From Thermus sp. 2.9 (GTDB lineage: Bacteria; Deinococcota; Deinococci; Deinococcales; Thermaceae), in assembly GCF_000794385.1 (NCBI RefSeq), contig NZ_JTJB01000003.1, positions 62,001 to 126,000 of the forward strand: a stretch of 64,000 nucleotides of DNA. The letters run 5' to 3'. The translations under genes were made by a program, and so were the position numbers. Below are positions 15,859 through 23,614 of the stretch, in pieces; positions within the stretch are counted from its first letter, which is position 1, and the number at the start of each line of letters is the position of its first letter. The notes below the pieces were generated by a model that saw only the letters and a list, made by a program, of their open reading frames with translations, was not told the origin of the DNA and did no database searches.

Positions 15859-16242
15859 GTGGCGGTGCTCACCACCACGTACCGGGAAGTCCTGGCCGCC
15901 TTTGCCGCAGGGGAGGCCCCCACGCCCCCCGTGCCCGCGTACCTGGCGGTGGGCACAGGGGGCACGCGCGGGGGGCCGGATGACCCCATGCCCCCAGACC
16001 CCAACCGCACCGCCTTGGCGGCGGAGGTCCTGCGCAAGCCGGTGCGCTACGTGCGCCGGGAGGGGGGGGTGGTGGAGGTGGCGGCGGAAGTGCGGGGGGA
16101 GGAGGTGGCGGGGGCCTTGAGCGAGGCCGGCCTCTTGGACGCCTGGGGCCGGCTTCTGGTATACGCCACCTTCCGGGCCAAGGCCTTGGCCCCGGGGGGG
16201 GTGCTGGCGTTCCGCTTCCGCGTGGGAGGTGGTAATGGCTGA
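15859..16242 (+). CDS. Tail fibre or collar-like protein
   Basis: 127 residues from GTG 15859 behind a GGAGGATAGGAG site. The pattern VPAYLAVGTGGTRGG, TALAAEVLRKPVRYVRREGG, YATFRAKALAPGGVLAFRF resembles the N-terminal domain of phage tail-collar fibres. Only this domain is present, so it may form a baseplate adaptor to which the downstream fibre genes attach. Function is inferred from position and weak similarity. Confidence 0.55.
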   Translation: MAVLTTTYREVLAAFAAGEAPTPPVPAYLAVGTGGTRGGPDDPMPPDPNRTALAAEVLRKPVRYVRREGGVVEVAAEVRGEEVAGALSEAGLLDAWGRLLVYATFRAKALAPGGVLAFRFRVGGGNG

Positions 16243-16756
16243 CCTCATCGGCGACCCTAACGGCACGTTCGTGGACCGGGTGCGCAAGCTGGAGCGCACG
16301 GACCCGGCGGAACCCGAGACCTGGGACCCCATACACCAGGCTCTCATCACCAATGACGTCATCCTCAAGGGGCGGGTGGACGCGTTGGATAGCCGGGTGG
16401 ACGCCTTGGAGAGTTCCGCTCCCGCCGTCCCGTATGACCTGGCCATCTACCTGCAGGGCGGCGTGCCCGGGGGGAGCGTCTTCTTCCGCTTTGTGGCGCC
16501 CAGGGCCTTCACCATCGTCCAAAGCGGCCACCGCCTGGCCGCCCGGGTGGCGCCCCAAAACGCCTGGACCGCCAGCGTCAAGCGGAACGGGGTCCAGGTG
16601 GGGAGCCTGAGCCTCAACGCGGGGCAGACCACGGGCACGGTGAGCTTCAGCGGGCCGGTGAGCCTGGCGGCGGGGGATGTCCTCGAGGTCCAGGCCCAAG
16701 CCACCACGGACCCCAACCTGCAAGGCCTCACCCTGGTCCTGATGGGGGTGGTATGA
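16235..16756 (+). CDS. Probable tail fibre shaft protein
   Basis: 173 residues from ATG 16235, chosen for its GGGAGG site 5 bases upstream; GTG 16229 is also in frame. Residues about 30-60 contain a short trimeric-type coiled coil (GRVDALDSRVDALESS). A C-terminal beta-sandwich (about 65-173) resembles head or tail fibre jelly-roll domains. It overlaps the previous gene by 8 bases and the Kelch gene by 4 (ATGA). Confidence 0.55.
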   Translation: MADLIGDPNGTFVDRVRKLERTDPAEPETWDPIHQALITNDVILKGRVDALDSRVDALESSAPAVPYDLAIYLQGGVPGGSVFFRFVAPRAFTIVQSGHRLAARVAPQNAWTASVKRNGVQVGSLSLNAGQTTGTVSFSGPVSLAAGDVLEVQAQATTDPNLQGLTLVLMGVV

Positions 16757-17736
16757 TGCCCTGCCTGGTTTTCGGCGCCCCCAAAGTGAAGATGGACCTG
16801 TGGTACTCCTCCGTAGCGGGGGAGGGGGACCCGGCCTTCAAGCCCACGGCCATGCCCACCGCCGTTTACGGGCCTGCCGCTGCCATCACGGCGGATGGAA
16901 AGGTGGCGGTTTTGGGAGGCGGGATGCTGGCCTCGGGAAGATTCGCTTACTACAACGGCCATCAAGTTTATGACCCTGAGACGAACACCTGGAGTTTGCG
17001 TGCCGGGATGCCCACCGCCAGATACTTCCACGGGGCCGCCACCCTCCCCAACGGGCGGTTGATGGTCTTCGGAGGGTGGAAGAATGGAGGGGTCGCTCCC
17101 GTGGAGGTTTATGACCCTGCAACCAACGCGTGGACTACGGGAAGGGAAATGGGAACGCCGCGGGCGGAAATGGCGTTCGCCACCCTCGAGGATGGGCGAG
17201 TTTTCGCCGCCGCTGGACGAGTATCCGGTGGTCCTTTCACCGCGGCGGAACTCTACAATCCCCAGACGGGTACTTGGGCAGCGGTGGCCCCTTTCCCCCA
17301 AAGCTACGCCGCGCCGGCGGCAGGGGCACCCTTACCGGGCAACAAGGCGGGCGTGTTCGGGGGCGGCATAACAGGGGTGGGCGCGGTGGACTACATTTAC
17401 GTCTACGACCCGGCCACCAATAGCTACCTGCTCCCTTCCTCCCTCCCCACCGCCCGCTATACGGCGGCGGCCGTGGGGACGGACGAGGGGGCGGTGGTCA
17501 TAGGAGGAAGCAACCCTGCGCTGGGCGACATCTACTTGCAGGCTAACGAAGCGTACAACGCCTACACCAACGCCACGTCTGTCTTAGCTCCCATGCCCGG
17601 CTATGGACTGGGCGGCATGGCTGCCGCCCGTTTGCCCAAAGGGCAAGTGGGCCTTTTTGGAGGCGTAAGGAAGGTGGACGTGAACGGCACCTTTGTCAAC
17701 AGCGAGGTGCATACCGTGCGCGTCTACTGGCCGTGA
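16753..17736 (+). CDS. Kelch-repeat beta-propeller protein, probable receptor-binding tip
   Basis: 327 residues with five to six Kelch-type repeats, each with a GG doublet and a YDP...W signature: VYDPETNTWSLRAGMPTARY, VYDPATNAWTTGREMGTPRA, LYNPQTGTWAAVAPFPQSYA, VYDPATNSYLLPSSLPTARY. The protein should fold as a beta-propeller, probably binding a cell-surface glycan or protein. It is coupled (ATGA) to the fibre gene upstream, which places it at the fibre tip. No signal peptide is seen, which fits a virion protein rather than a secreted enzyme. Confidence 0.75.
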   Translation: MMPCLVFGAPKVKMDLWYSSVAGEGDPAFKPTAMPTAVYGPAAAITADGKVAVLGGGMLASGRFAYYNGHQVYDPETNTWSLRAGMPTARYFHGAATLPNGRLMVFGGWKNGGVAPVEVYDPATNAWTTGREMGTPRAEMAFATLEDGRVFAAAGRVSGGPFTAAELYNPQTGTWAAVAPFPQSYAAPAAGAPLPGNKAGVFGGGITGVGAVDYIYVYDPATNSYLLPSSLPTARYTAAAVGTDEGAVVIGGSNPALGDIYLQANEAYNAYTNATSVLAPMPGYGLGGMAAARLPKGQVGLFGGVRKVDVNGTFVNSEVHTVRVYWP

Positions 17737-17746
17737 GGAGGGAAGG

Positions 17747-18181
17747 ATGAACGAGACCCAAGCGCGCGTGGTGCTGGCGGCGGCCATTCGGAACGTAGGG
17801 ATAGACCCCCTGACCCTCCCCGCGGAGCTCAAGCCCTCCGCCTGGCTCCAGGGGAAGAACCTCGAGGCCTACGTGAACGAGGCCCAGGCGGCCATCCAGG
17901 CGGGGGTGTGGCGGGGCGGCCCCCTGCCCCACGGCTACCCCGCCCCGGCGGAGGCGGAGCCGGGGGCTTGCTACTGGATCATGACCCCCGAGGGGAGCGT
18001 CATCTTCCAGTACGGGAGCAGCCCCTACAGCCCGGACACCCCCGGCCTGGCCCCGGGGGCCCTCACCGCGGCCAACGCGGAGGCGGCCATGCGGGCCCAC
18101 GTGCGGGCTTTGGCGGAGCAGGCGGCCCTGGCGAGGCTGGCCCAGGAGTACGTGGCCTGGGTGGCGGGGCAGATGCTCTGA
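17747..18181 (+). CDS. Phage protein of unknown function before the lysis cassette
   Basis: 144 residues from ATG 17747, with a GAGGAGGG site directly upstream. No family is recognised. It contains a central aromatic, Gly/Pro-rich stretch (CYWIMTPEGSVIFQYGSSPY) and a long C-terminal helix. Position after the fibre genes suggests a fibre assembly chaperone or accessory protein. Confidence 0.6.
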   Translation: MNETQARVVLAAAIRNVGIDPLTLPAELKPSAWLQGKNLEAYVNEAQAAIQAGVWRGGPLPHGYPAPAEAEPGACYWIMTPEGSVIFQYGSSPYSPDTPGLAPGALTAANAEAAMRAHVRALAEQAALARLAQEYVAWVAGQML

Positions 18182-18236
18182 GGCGTCCACGGCTAGGGGG
18201 GTGGGTCTGACCCCGCCCCCCAACCACACTCAGGGC

Positions 18237-18893
18237 ATGGGACCCGTGTTCGCCTGGCCCGTGCGCCCCAAGGGCGCCTTCTACGTGAGCGCCGGGTATT
18301 TGGACCCGAACTATAAGCGCCGCTTTGGCGTGCCCCACACCGGGGAGGACTGGAACCTCCGCACCGGGGGGGACTCGGACCTGGGCTACCCGGTCCAGGC
18401 CATCTTCCCTGGGCGGGTGGTGGCCGCGGGGTACTACCGGGTCTGGGGCAACCTGGTGGTGGTGGAGGCCGACCCCTGGGTGAAGGACTTCTGGGCGGAG
18501 CGCCTGGGGGAGCCCCTCGAGGCCCTCTACGCCCGCTACGCCCACCTGCACCACCTGACCGTGGCCCGGGGGGACCGGGTGGAGGCCAATGACCACCTGG
18601 GGAGCATCGGCAAGGGGGATGGGGGGCGCTACCTGGCCCATCTCCACCTGGACTTCCCGCGCCTACCTATCCCCCCCGAGGCGTACCCCAGCCAGGAGGC
18701 CCAGGTGCGGGCCCAGTACCTGGACCCGGCCCGGGTGTGGCGGGCCCTGGCCTTCGGCGACCGCTCCAACCTGCTCCCCCAAGGCCCCCTCTACGCCCCA
18801 GCCCGCCTCTTCGTGGGGGATGCGGAGGCCCTTCAGGGCCCCCTCCTCCTGCGCCAGGTGGGGGACAAGCTCTACGCGCGCTCTGACGCCTAG
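18237..18893 (+). CDS. M23 peptidase endolysin
   Basis: 218 residues from ATG 18237. M23 metallopeptidase signatures are present: H34xxxD38 (HTGEDW) and H135xH137 (HLHLDF), with the strand pattern PVQAIFPGRVVAAGYY and YARYAHLHHL between them. It should hydrolyse peptide cross-links of the Thermus cell wall. It heads the lysis cassette and is followed by the holin. No signal peptide is evident, so release would depend on the holin. GTG 18201 is in frame but would add an unlikely Pro-rich extension. Confidence 0.85.
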   Translation: MGPVFAWPVRPKGAFYVSAGYLDPNYKRRFGVPHTGEDWNLRTGGDSDLGYPVQAIFPGRVVAAGYYRVWGNLVVVEADPWVKDFWAERLGEPLEALYARYAHLHHLTVARGDRVEANDHLGSIGKGDGGRYLAHLHLDFPRLPIPPEAYPSQEAQVRAQYLDPARVWRALAFGDRSNLLPQGPLYAPARLFVGDAEALQGPLLLRQVGDKLYARSDA

Positions 18894-18912
18894 CCCAAGG
18901 GAGGATGGGGAC

Positions 18913-19254
18913 ATGGACGGGACGCTCTTCTCCGAACCCGCGGCCCTGGGCGCCCTGGTGGCCGCCATCACCGAGGGAGTCAAGCGCACGGTGGGCCTGA
19001 AGGGGCCCCTCACCTACGCCCTCAACCTGGTCCTGGGCCTGGTCCTGGCCCTCCTCTTCGGCTACGCCGGCCTGCTTCCCCCCGAGTACCCCTTCCCTGG
19101 CGGGGCCGTTCTGTTCGGCGTCTACGCCGCCCTCTCGGCGAGCGGGCTCTACGAGGCCGTCAAGCAGCTCGGCAAGGTGGTCGGGGGAGGGAGCGGTGCG
19201 GGCCCGTCTGGTCCTGCTGGCCCTGCTGGCTCTGACCGGGGCCGGCTCCGCTAG
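18913..19254 (+). CDS. Holin-like membrane protein
   Basis: 113 residues. Two membrane segments (ALNLVLGLVLALLFGYAGLL and GGAVLFGVYAALSASGLYEA) follow a short amphipathic N-terminus. The tail is Gly/Ser-rich and charged (DRGRLR). Size, topology and place directly after the endolysin fit a phage holin that permeabilises the inner membrane. The 3' end overlaps the next gene by 59 bases in another frame. Confidence 0.75.
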   Translation: MDGTLFSEPAALGALVAAITEGVKRTVGLKGPLTYALNLVLGLVLALLFGYAGLLPPEYPFPGGAVLFGVYAALSASGLYEAVKQLGKVVGGGSGAGPSGPAGPAGSDRGRLR

Positions 19255-19492
19255 TCTGGCCTCGGGCCGGGCCGCCTGCCGGCTGGACTACCCCCCGCGG
19301 GCGGCCTGCTACGCGGAGCAGGACCTCCTGCGCCTGGGGCCGGTGGGGGTGGCGACGGGCCTCGAGGCGCGCCTGGAGGGGGAGGCCCGGGTCTACCCGT
19401 ACCTGGCCCTCCTCTTGAGCGGAAAGGAATGGTGGGCCGCGTTCCAGCTGGGCCAAGGGGTGTTTTCCTTGAGCGTGGGCCTCACATGGTGA
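19196..19492 (+). CDS. Small exported protein embedded in the holin 3' end
   Basis: 98 residues from GTG 19196, preceded by GGGGGAGGGA. The first 23 residues form a signal peptide (RLVLLALLALTGAGSAS). The mature part has two cysteines (AACRLDYPPRAACYAE) and no further membrane segment. The start lies inside the holin gene, an arrangement like Rz/Rz1 spanin genes. A periplasmic or outer-membrane lysis role is inferred; no sequence family is recognised. Confidence 0.6.
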   Translation: MRARLVLLALLALTGAGSASLASGRAACRLDYPPRAACYAEQDLLRLGPVGVATGLEARLEGEARVYPYLALLLSGKEWWAAFQLGQGVFSLSVGLTW

Positions 19493-19839
19493 ACGAGGAG
19501 CGCCTATTCCAACGCCTAGAAACGCTGGAGGGCCAGGTGCGGGAGCACTCGGTGCTCCTCCGCGAGACCCGCACCCGCTTGGACTCGGTGGAGCACCTGA
19601 GCCGGGAGCTGGGCCGGCTGGACGCCATCACCAGCGAGGTACAGCGGCGCCTGGAGCGCCTGGAGCGCCTCCCCGAGGACGTGAGCGAAATCAAGCAGGA
19701 CGTGCGGGAAATCCGCTCCAAGCTGGACGCGGAGGGGCGGGGGAGCAACACGCTCCAGAACATGTTCTGGGCCATCCTCATGCTGGTCTTGGGGTACCTC
19801 CTGAACACCCTGCCCCGGCTTTTGGGCATCGGGAGCTAG
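19486..19839 (+). CDS. XhlA-like lysis-associated protein
   Basis: 117 residues from ATG 19486, overlapping the previous stop by 7 bases. A long coiled coil (about residues 3-85) is followed by one C-terminal membrane segment (NMFWAILMLVLGYLL). This layout matches haemolysin XhlA of PBSX-type prophages, which acts with holin and endolysin. It ends the rightward lysis cassette. Confidence 0.72.
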   Translation: MVNEERLFQRLETLEGQVREHSVLLRETRTRLDSVEHLSRELGRLDAITSEVQRRLERLERLPEDVSEIKQDVREIRSKLDAEGRGSNTLQNMFWAILMLVLGYLLNTLPRLLGIGS

Positions 19840-19859
19840 AGGGGTTCCCAAATACCCCT
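19840..19859. terminator. Possible bidirectional terminator between lysis and terminase genes
   Basis: A short stem AGGGGT / ACCCCT with an 8-base loop sits in the 25-bp gap between the converging xhlA-like and terminase genes. The stem is weak and the U tract poor. Confidence 0.35.
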
Positions 19860-19864
19860 TCCCC

Positions 19865-21892
19865 CTACGCTCCGCGGAAGTGGCGGCACCCCGTGGTGCG
19901 GGGGGAGGTGCGCACGGGTGGGGGCACCCCCAGGCCCTCCGCCACCCGCGGGTGTTCGCAAAGCCCCAGCCCCCCTTCCGGGTTGGGGCGGAAGAAGCGG
20001 CATTGGGCGCACGCCCCCTTGGGCGCCCCCTGGCTAAGGCGGGCGGGCCGCACCGCCTGGGGCAAGGAGGCCTGGCTGGCGGGGAGCTCCGCCCGGGCTT
20101 CTGTGGGGCGGAGGACCTCCGTCCGCCCCTCCCGGCGCATGAGCCCCGCCACGGCGTAGCCCCAGGCGTGCACGAAGTGGGGGTCCAGGGCCAGGTGCCG
20201 CCAGGTGTAGCGGGGCTCGTCCTCCACCACCCGGCCCGCCTCGTCCTTGCGGCGGCGGGGGATGGTGGCGCGGGCGATGTTCTCGAAGTGCGCCCGGAAC
20301 TCGAGGCCCACGCTCACCGGCACCCGCTGCCCATAGCGGTGGAGCTCCTGCACCTTGGCCTCGAAGTCCAGCGGCAGGGCCACCCGGCGGTTCACGAAGA
20401 GCATCTGGGCCTGGAGGAGGTGCTTGTACCGGTCTAGGTAGACCCAAAACTCCCACTTGGCCTCGCCGGAGCTTTTGCGGATGGCTTCCCGGTCCCGCTG
20501 GTCGCTCCACTCCAGGGGCTGGGGCCGGTCGTGCGCGTAGTCCGCCAGCCAAACCATGCCCCGGGGCAGGCGGCGGCCCAGGCTCACCGCCAGGTCGTAG
20601 GAGGGCTCCGCGTCCACCACCACGATGTCCACCGCCCAGGTCCGGGCCAGGTGGGCCAGGTAGGCCGCGGCCTCCTCCCCGCTTTGCTCCACCACCTCGA
20701 GGTGGACCAGGTACACCCGCCCCGCGGGGCCCCAGCGGGCGATGACCACGTGCTTTTCCACCCCGCGCTGGTCCACGCCCATCGCCGTCCAGTACCCCTC
20801 GGGGTGGGGGCCGGGGGCCGGCCAGCGGTGGGTGGGGTCCAAGCCGCGGCACCGGTCCATCACCTCCCCGGGGACCAGGATGGCGTTGGGGTCGCGGTGG
20901 GGCAGGCCCAAGTAGGCGTTGTAAAACTCCGAGGGGTTCTTGCCCTCCACCACCATGCGCTGGTAGGCCCGCCATAGCTCGGGCAGGCGGCTTGGGCCCA
21001 AAAGGATTTGGTTAAAGGCGTAGCCCTCCCACTCCGCGTCTTTGGGTCCCAAGGGCGCGTAGAAGCCGTCCTGGGGGTCTTCTATGACCGCGCCGCACTT
21101 GGGGCAGCGGTAGGCCATCCGCTCGGGGTCCACGCACTCCGGCCAGGCGAAGGCCATGACGAAGCCCTTGTGGTTGGGGCAGCGGGTGTTGGGGCAGCGG
21201 GTGTGCCAATGGTTCTGGGTGGAGCGCCCGAAGTAGTAGTCAATGTCCGCCCCGGGGAAGCCCGCGGTGGAGTTGAGCTCAATAAGGCCCCGCTCCCCGT
21301 GGGGCCCCACCAGGCGGGAGGCGCTCACCCGCGCGAAGGCGCGCTCAAGGGTGGCAAGGTCCATCAGCCGCACCTCGTCAAACAGGAGGACGTCCACGGG
21401 AATGGAGTCCACGCTCACCCCGGAGCGCATCCCCCGGAAGCGGATGTTGGAGGCGCCCACCCGCACCACCTCCACCGCGTCCACGTCCGCGATGAGGCGC
21501 ATCATGCGGGCGGAGGAGCGCATCATGGGGCGGAAGCGGGTTTTGTGGAGGTCCAAGACGGCGTCTTGCGTGGGGAAGTAGAGGGCCACGTCCACCTTGC
21601 GCCGGGCGTCTGCCGCCCACCAGGCGGCCCGGTACATGAGGCGGGTGGTGAGGCCCATCTGGGCCGCCTTCATGATGACGAGCCTCCGGAAGGGCCGCGC
21701 TCGGTCCTCGGCGTAAAGGGGAGCCAGGTAGCGGCGCCCCTCCAGGCTGAAGGGGGCACCCCCGGGGCCCTCGGGGCGGATGCCGGAGGCCTCCACAAAG
21801 CGGAGCAGGCTCGTGAGCTCCTCCGGGGCGAACTCCGGCGGGGGGAGGCGGAGGGCCTCGAGGATGGCCCGGTAGGCCGCTTCAGGCTTCAT
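19865..21892 (-). CDS. Terminase large subunit (GpA family)
   Basis: 675 residues. The ATPase has a GpA-type Walker A (MKAAQMGLTTR, K75) and Walker B (VDVLLFDE, about 166-173). A zinc-binding insertion (CPNTRCPNHKG...YRCPKCG) follows, then the nuclease domain with acidic motifs (MGVDQRG, VVVDAEPSYD). The C-terminus has a further cysteine/histidine cluster (CAQCRFF...LCEHP...GCRHF). It cuts concatemeric DNA and pumps it into proheads. The start ATG overlaps the preceding gene's stop by 11 bases. It is transcribed towards the lysis genes, opposite to the tail operon. Confidence 0.9.
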   Translation of the reverse strand: MKPEAAYRAILEALRLPPPEFAPEELTSLLRFVEASGIRPEGPGGAPFSLEGRRYLAPLYAEDRARPFRRLVIMKAAQMGLTTRLMYRAAWWAADARRKVDVALYFPTQDAVLDLHKTRFRPMMRSSARMMRLIADVDAVEVVRVGASNIRFRGMRSGVSVDSIPVDVLLFDEVRLMDLATLERAFARVSASRLVGPHGERGLIELNSTAGFPGADIDYYFGRSTQNHWHTRCPNTRCPNHKGFVMAFAWPECVDPERMAYRCPKCGAVIEDPQDGFYAPLGPKDAEWEGYAFNQILLGPSRLPELWRAYQRMVVEGKNPSEFYNAYLGLPHRDPNAILVPGEVMDRCRGLDPTHRWPAPGPHPEGYWTAMGVDQRGVEKHVVIARWGPAGRVYLVHLEVVEQSGEEAAAYLAHLARTWAVDIVVVDAEPSYDLAVSLGRRLPRGMVWLADYAHDRPQPLEWSDQRDREAIRKSSGEAKWEFWVYLDRYKHLLQAQMLFVNRRVALPLDFEAKVQELHRYGQRVPVSVGLEFRAHFENIARATIPRRRKDEAGRVVEDEPRYTWRHLALDPHFVHAWGYAVAGLMRREGRTEVLRPTEARAELPASQASLPQAVRPARLSQGAPKGACAQCRFFRPNPEGGLGLCEHPRVAEGLGVPPPVRTSPRTTGCRHFRGA

Positions 21893-23544
21893 TCTGGCAG
21901 TGCCGCTGGTGGAGGCGCCGCGCCTCGGCCTCCACCTTCTTATAGCCGTGCTGGGCCGCCCGGCTGATGGCGGCCTTTACGAGGCGGCAGTTCACGCTGC
22001 CGTCTTTGTTTTTGTACGGAAACTTCCGCTTCCCGGGAAGCAGGAAGTGGGAGGCGGGGAGCTTCTCCCGCTCCTTCGGGCGGTCCACCCACCTCAGGCG
22101 GCTCACGGGGATGTTCCGCACCTTCGCCTTGGCCAGGTGGCCGCGGAGGCCTAGGATGGCCTTGGCCAGGCCTTTGGCCTGAAGCTGGTCTAGGAGGATG
22201 TGGGCCCGCGTCATGGCCCCGTAGTCCCCCACAGGGGCTTGACGGGCTGTTGCTACCGCCCGCTCGAGCTCCTTGATGGCCGTGCCCAGGCGCAAAAACT
22301 CAGGGGCGCGCTCCGCCAGGGTCTGGGGTAGGGCCCGCACGTGGGGCGCGGCCACCCGGAGCCAGGCCTGGAGCCAACCGGGCTTGTTGGGCCGGGCGGC
22401 CAGCTCGTCCACCAGGTACCGGGGGCTGGCCAGGTAGGCCAGCTCGTGCAGGCCCTCGAGGAGGTCCGCCCACACCCGGGGTTCGTACACGGGCCGGCTG
22501 GTGGAGCGGCCCTCCAGGCGGCGCCACGCCCCCGCCACCTTCTCCGCCTGTTGCTCCAGCCGCTCTAGGCGGGGCAGCAGCTCCTTCTTGCCCCGCGAGA
22601 TGCCCGGGTGGTGGGTGGCCAGCTCCTTCAGGGCGTCTATTAGCCCGTTGGGCCGCCCCCCGAACTCCAGGTAGCGGGGCCCCATGAGGCGCTCTATGAG
22701 GCGCTGCGCGTCCGGGGCCACCTCCGCCCACAGGTGCTGGGCCTGTTGCGCCGCGTTTTGGCGGGCCTCGTCCAGTTTGCCCCGCACGCGCCGGTCCAGC
22801 TCCTTGGCCAGCTCCTCAGCGGTGGTCCCCTGAAGGGCGGATTGCACCACCTGAAGGTGGTGAAAAAGCTCCCCCAGCCGGCGCACCTCTGAGCCCTCGA
22901 GGTGGATGAGGCTTTCCAGCTCCCACCGGCGCTGCTTGTCCTTGGCCCGCTGGTACTTGGGCCAAAGGGCGGCTAGCCGCTTCAGCCGGGCGGCCAGCTC
23001 CTCCTTAAGGGCAGGGACAGCGCGTTCGCCCCGCGTCAGGTGGAGGCGCCAGGCCTCGAGGAGCGGCGTGGGGTTGTGCGCGTGGGTACTCGGCGCTTCG
23101 GGGTGGAGGATATAGCCCCCGGGCTTTAGGGCTTCTCGCAGCAGCATCTCCCGGGCCTCGTGGGGGGGCGGCACGTCCTGGGCCTGGGGGCGGTAGTGGG
23201 GGAAGGCTTGGAGGGCGGCCTCCGCCTCCTTGGGAATGGGAAGGCCGGCGAGGGCGTCGGAAGACTTGGGGCGTTCGGGGGCAGGCGGGCTAAGCCGCTT
23301 GGTGGCCTCCAGGAGGGCCAGGAGGGGTGGGGGGTCTTGGGGCGCGCTCTTGGGCGTGCGGTGCTGGCGGGGGCGGGTGTTTTCTTTTGCTTTTTTTGTA
23401 GGTCTGCTGGTACACCGTGTCCCCCCGCTTGACCACCTTTTTGTGGGGCACCAGGCCCGGCCTTGGCGCGCCCTTGGGCCGGGGCAGGGCGAGGTCAAAG
23501 AGGGCCTGGACCTGGGCTTTGATGAGTCCGAGCCACCGCGTCAT
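21882..23544 (-). CDS. Phage head-module protein, read through an A7 slippage tract
   Basis: The natural N-terminus is MTRWLGLIKAQVQALFDLAL from ATG 23544, running to VVKRGDTVYQQTYKK. The long downstream frame (to 21882) lacks a credible start of its own. They meet at seven A residues on the minus strand (23391-23397). Losing one A, or slipping +1, gives a continuous protein of 553 residues. The C-terminus (LPASHFLLPGKRKFPYKNKD then SVNCRLVKAAISRAA) is a small motif seen at the ends of phage head proteins and proteases. The middle is helical. The exact function is unknown. Confidence 0.6.
23391..23397 (-). other. A7 homopolymer, probable slippage or frameshift site
   Basis: Minus-strand codons read TAC AAA AAA AGC AAA AGA AAA. 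Downstream coding continues one base ahead. Thermus dnaX is known to use transcriptional slippage on an A9 tract, so slippage on A7 is plausible. A homopolymer length error is the alternative. Confidence 0.5.
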
Positions 23545-23603
23545 GCCTTTATGGTTGAAGGCCTTCGGGGTCAGGCTTGCCGGTCTTGGGGGGCGGTGTG
23601 GTA

Positions 23604-23609
23604 TATACT
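23604..23609 (+). promoter_or_regulatory. -10 box of a leaderless promoter for the R-M operon
   Basis: TATACT ends 5 bases before ATG 23615, a spacing typical of leaderless Thermus mRNAs. No good -35 box is seen. The cassette therefore carries its own promoter, independent of phage late transcription. Confidence 0.65.
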
Positions 23610-23614
23610 CCCAC

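Noticed and set aside
1-21892. A tailocin or extracellular contractile injection system rather than a phage
   Set aside because: Portal, MuF head protein and large terminase are present on the same element, and a tRNA attachment site bounds it, so it is a whole-phage gene set.
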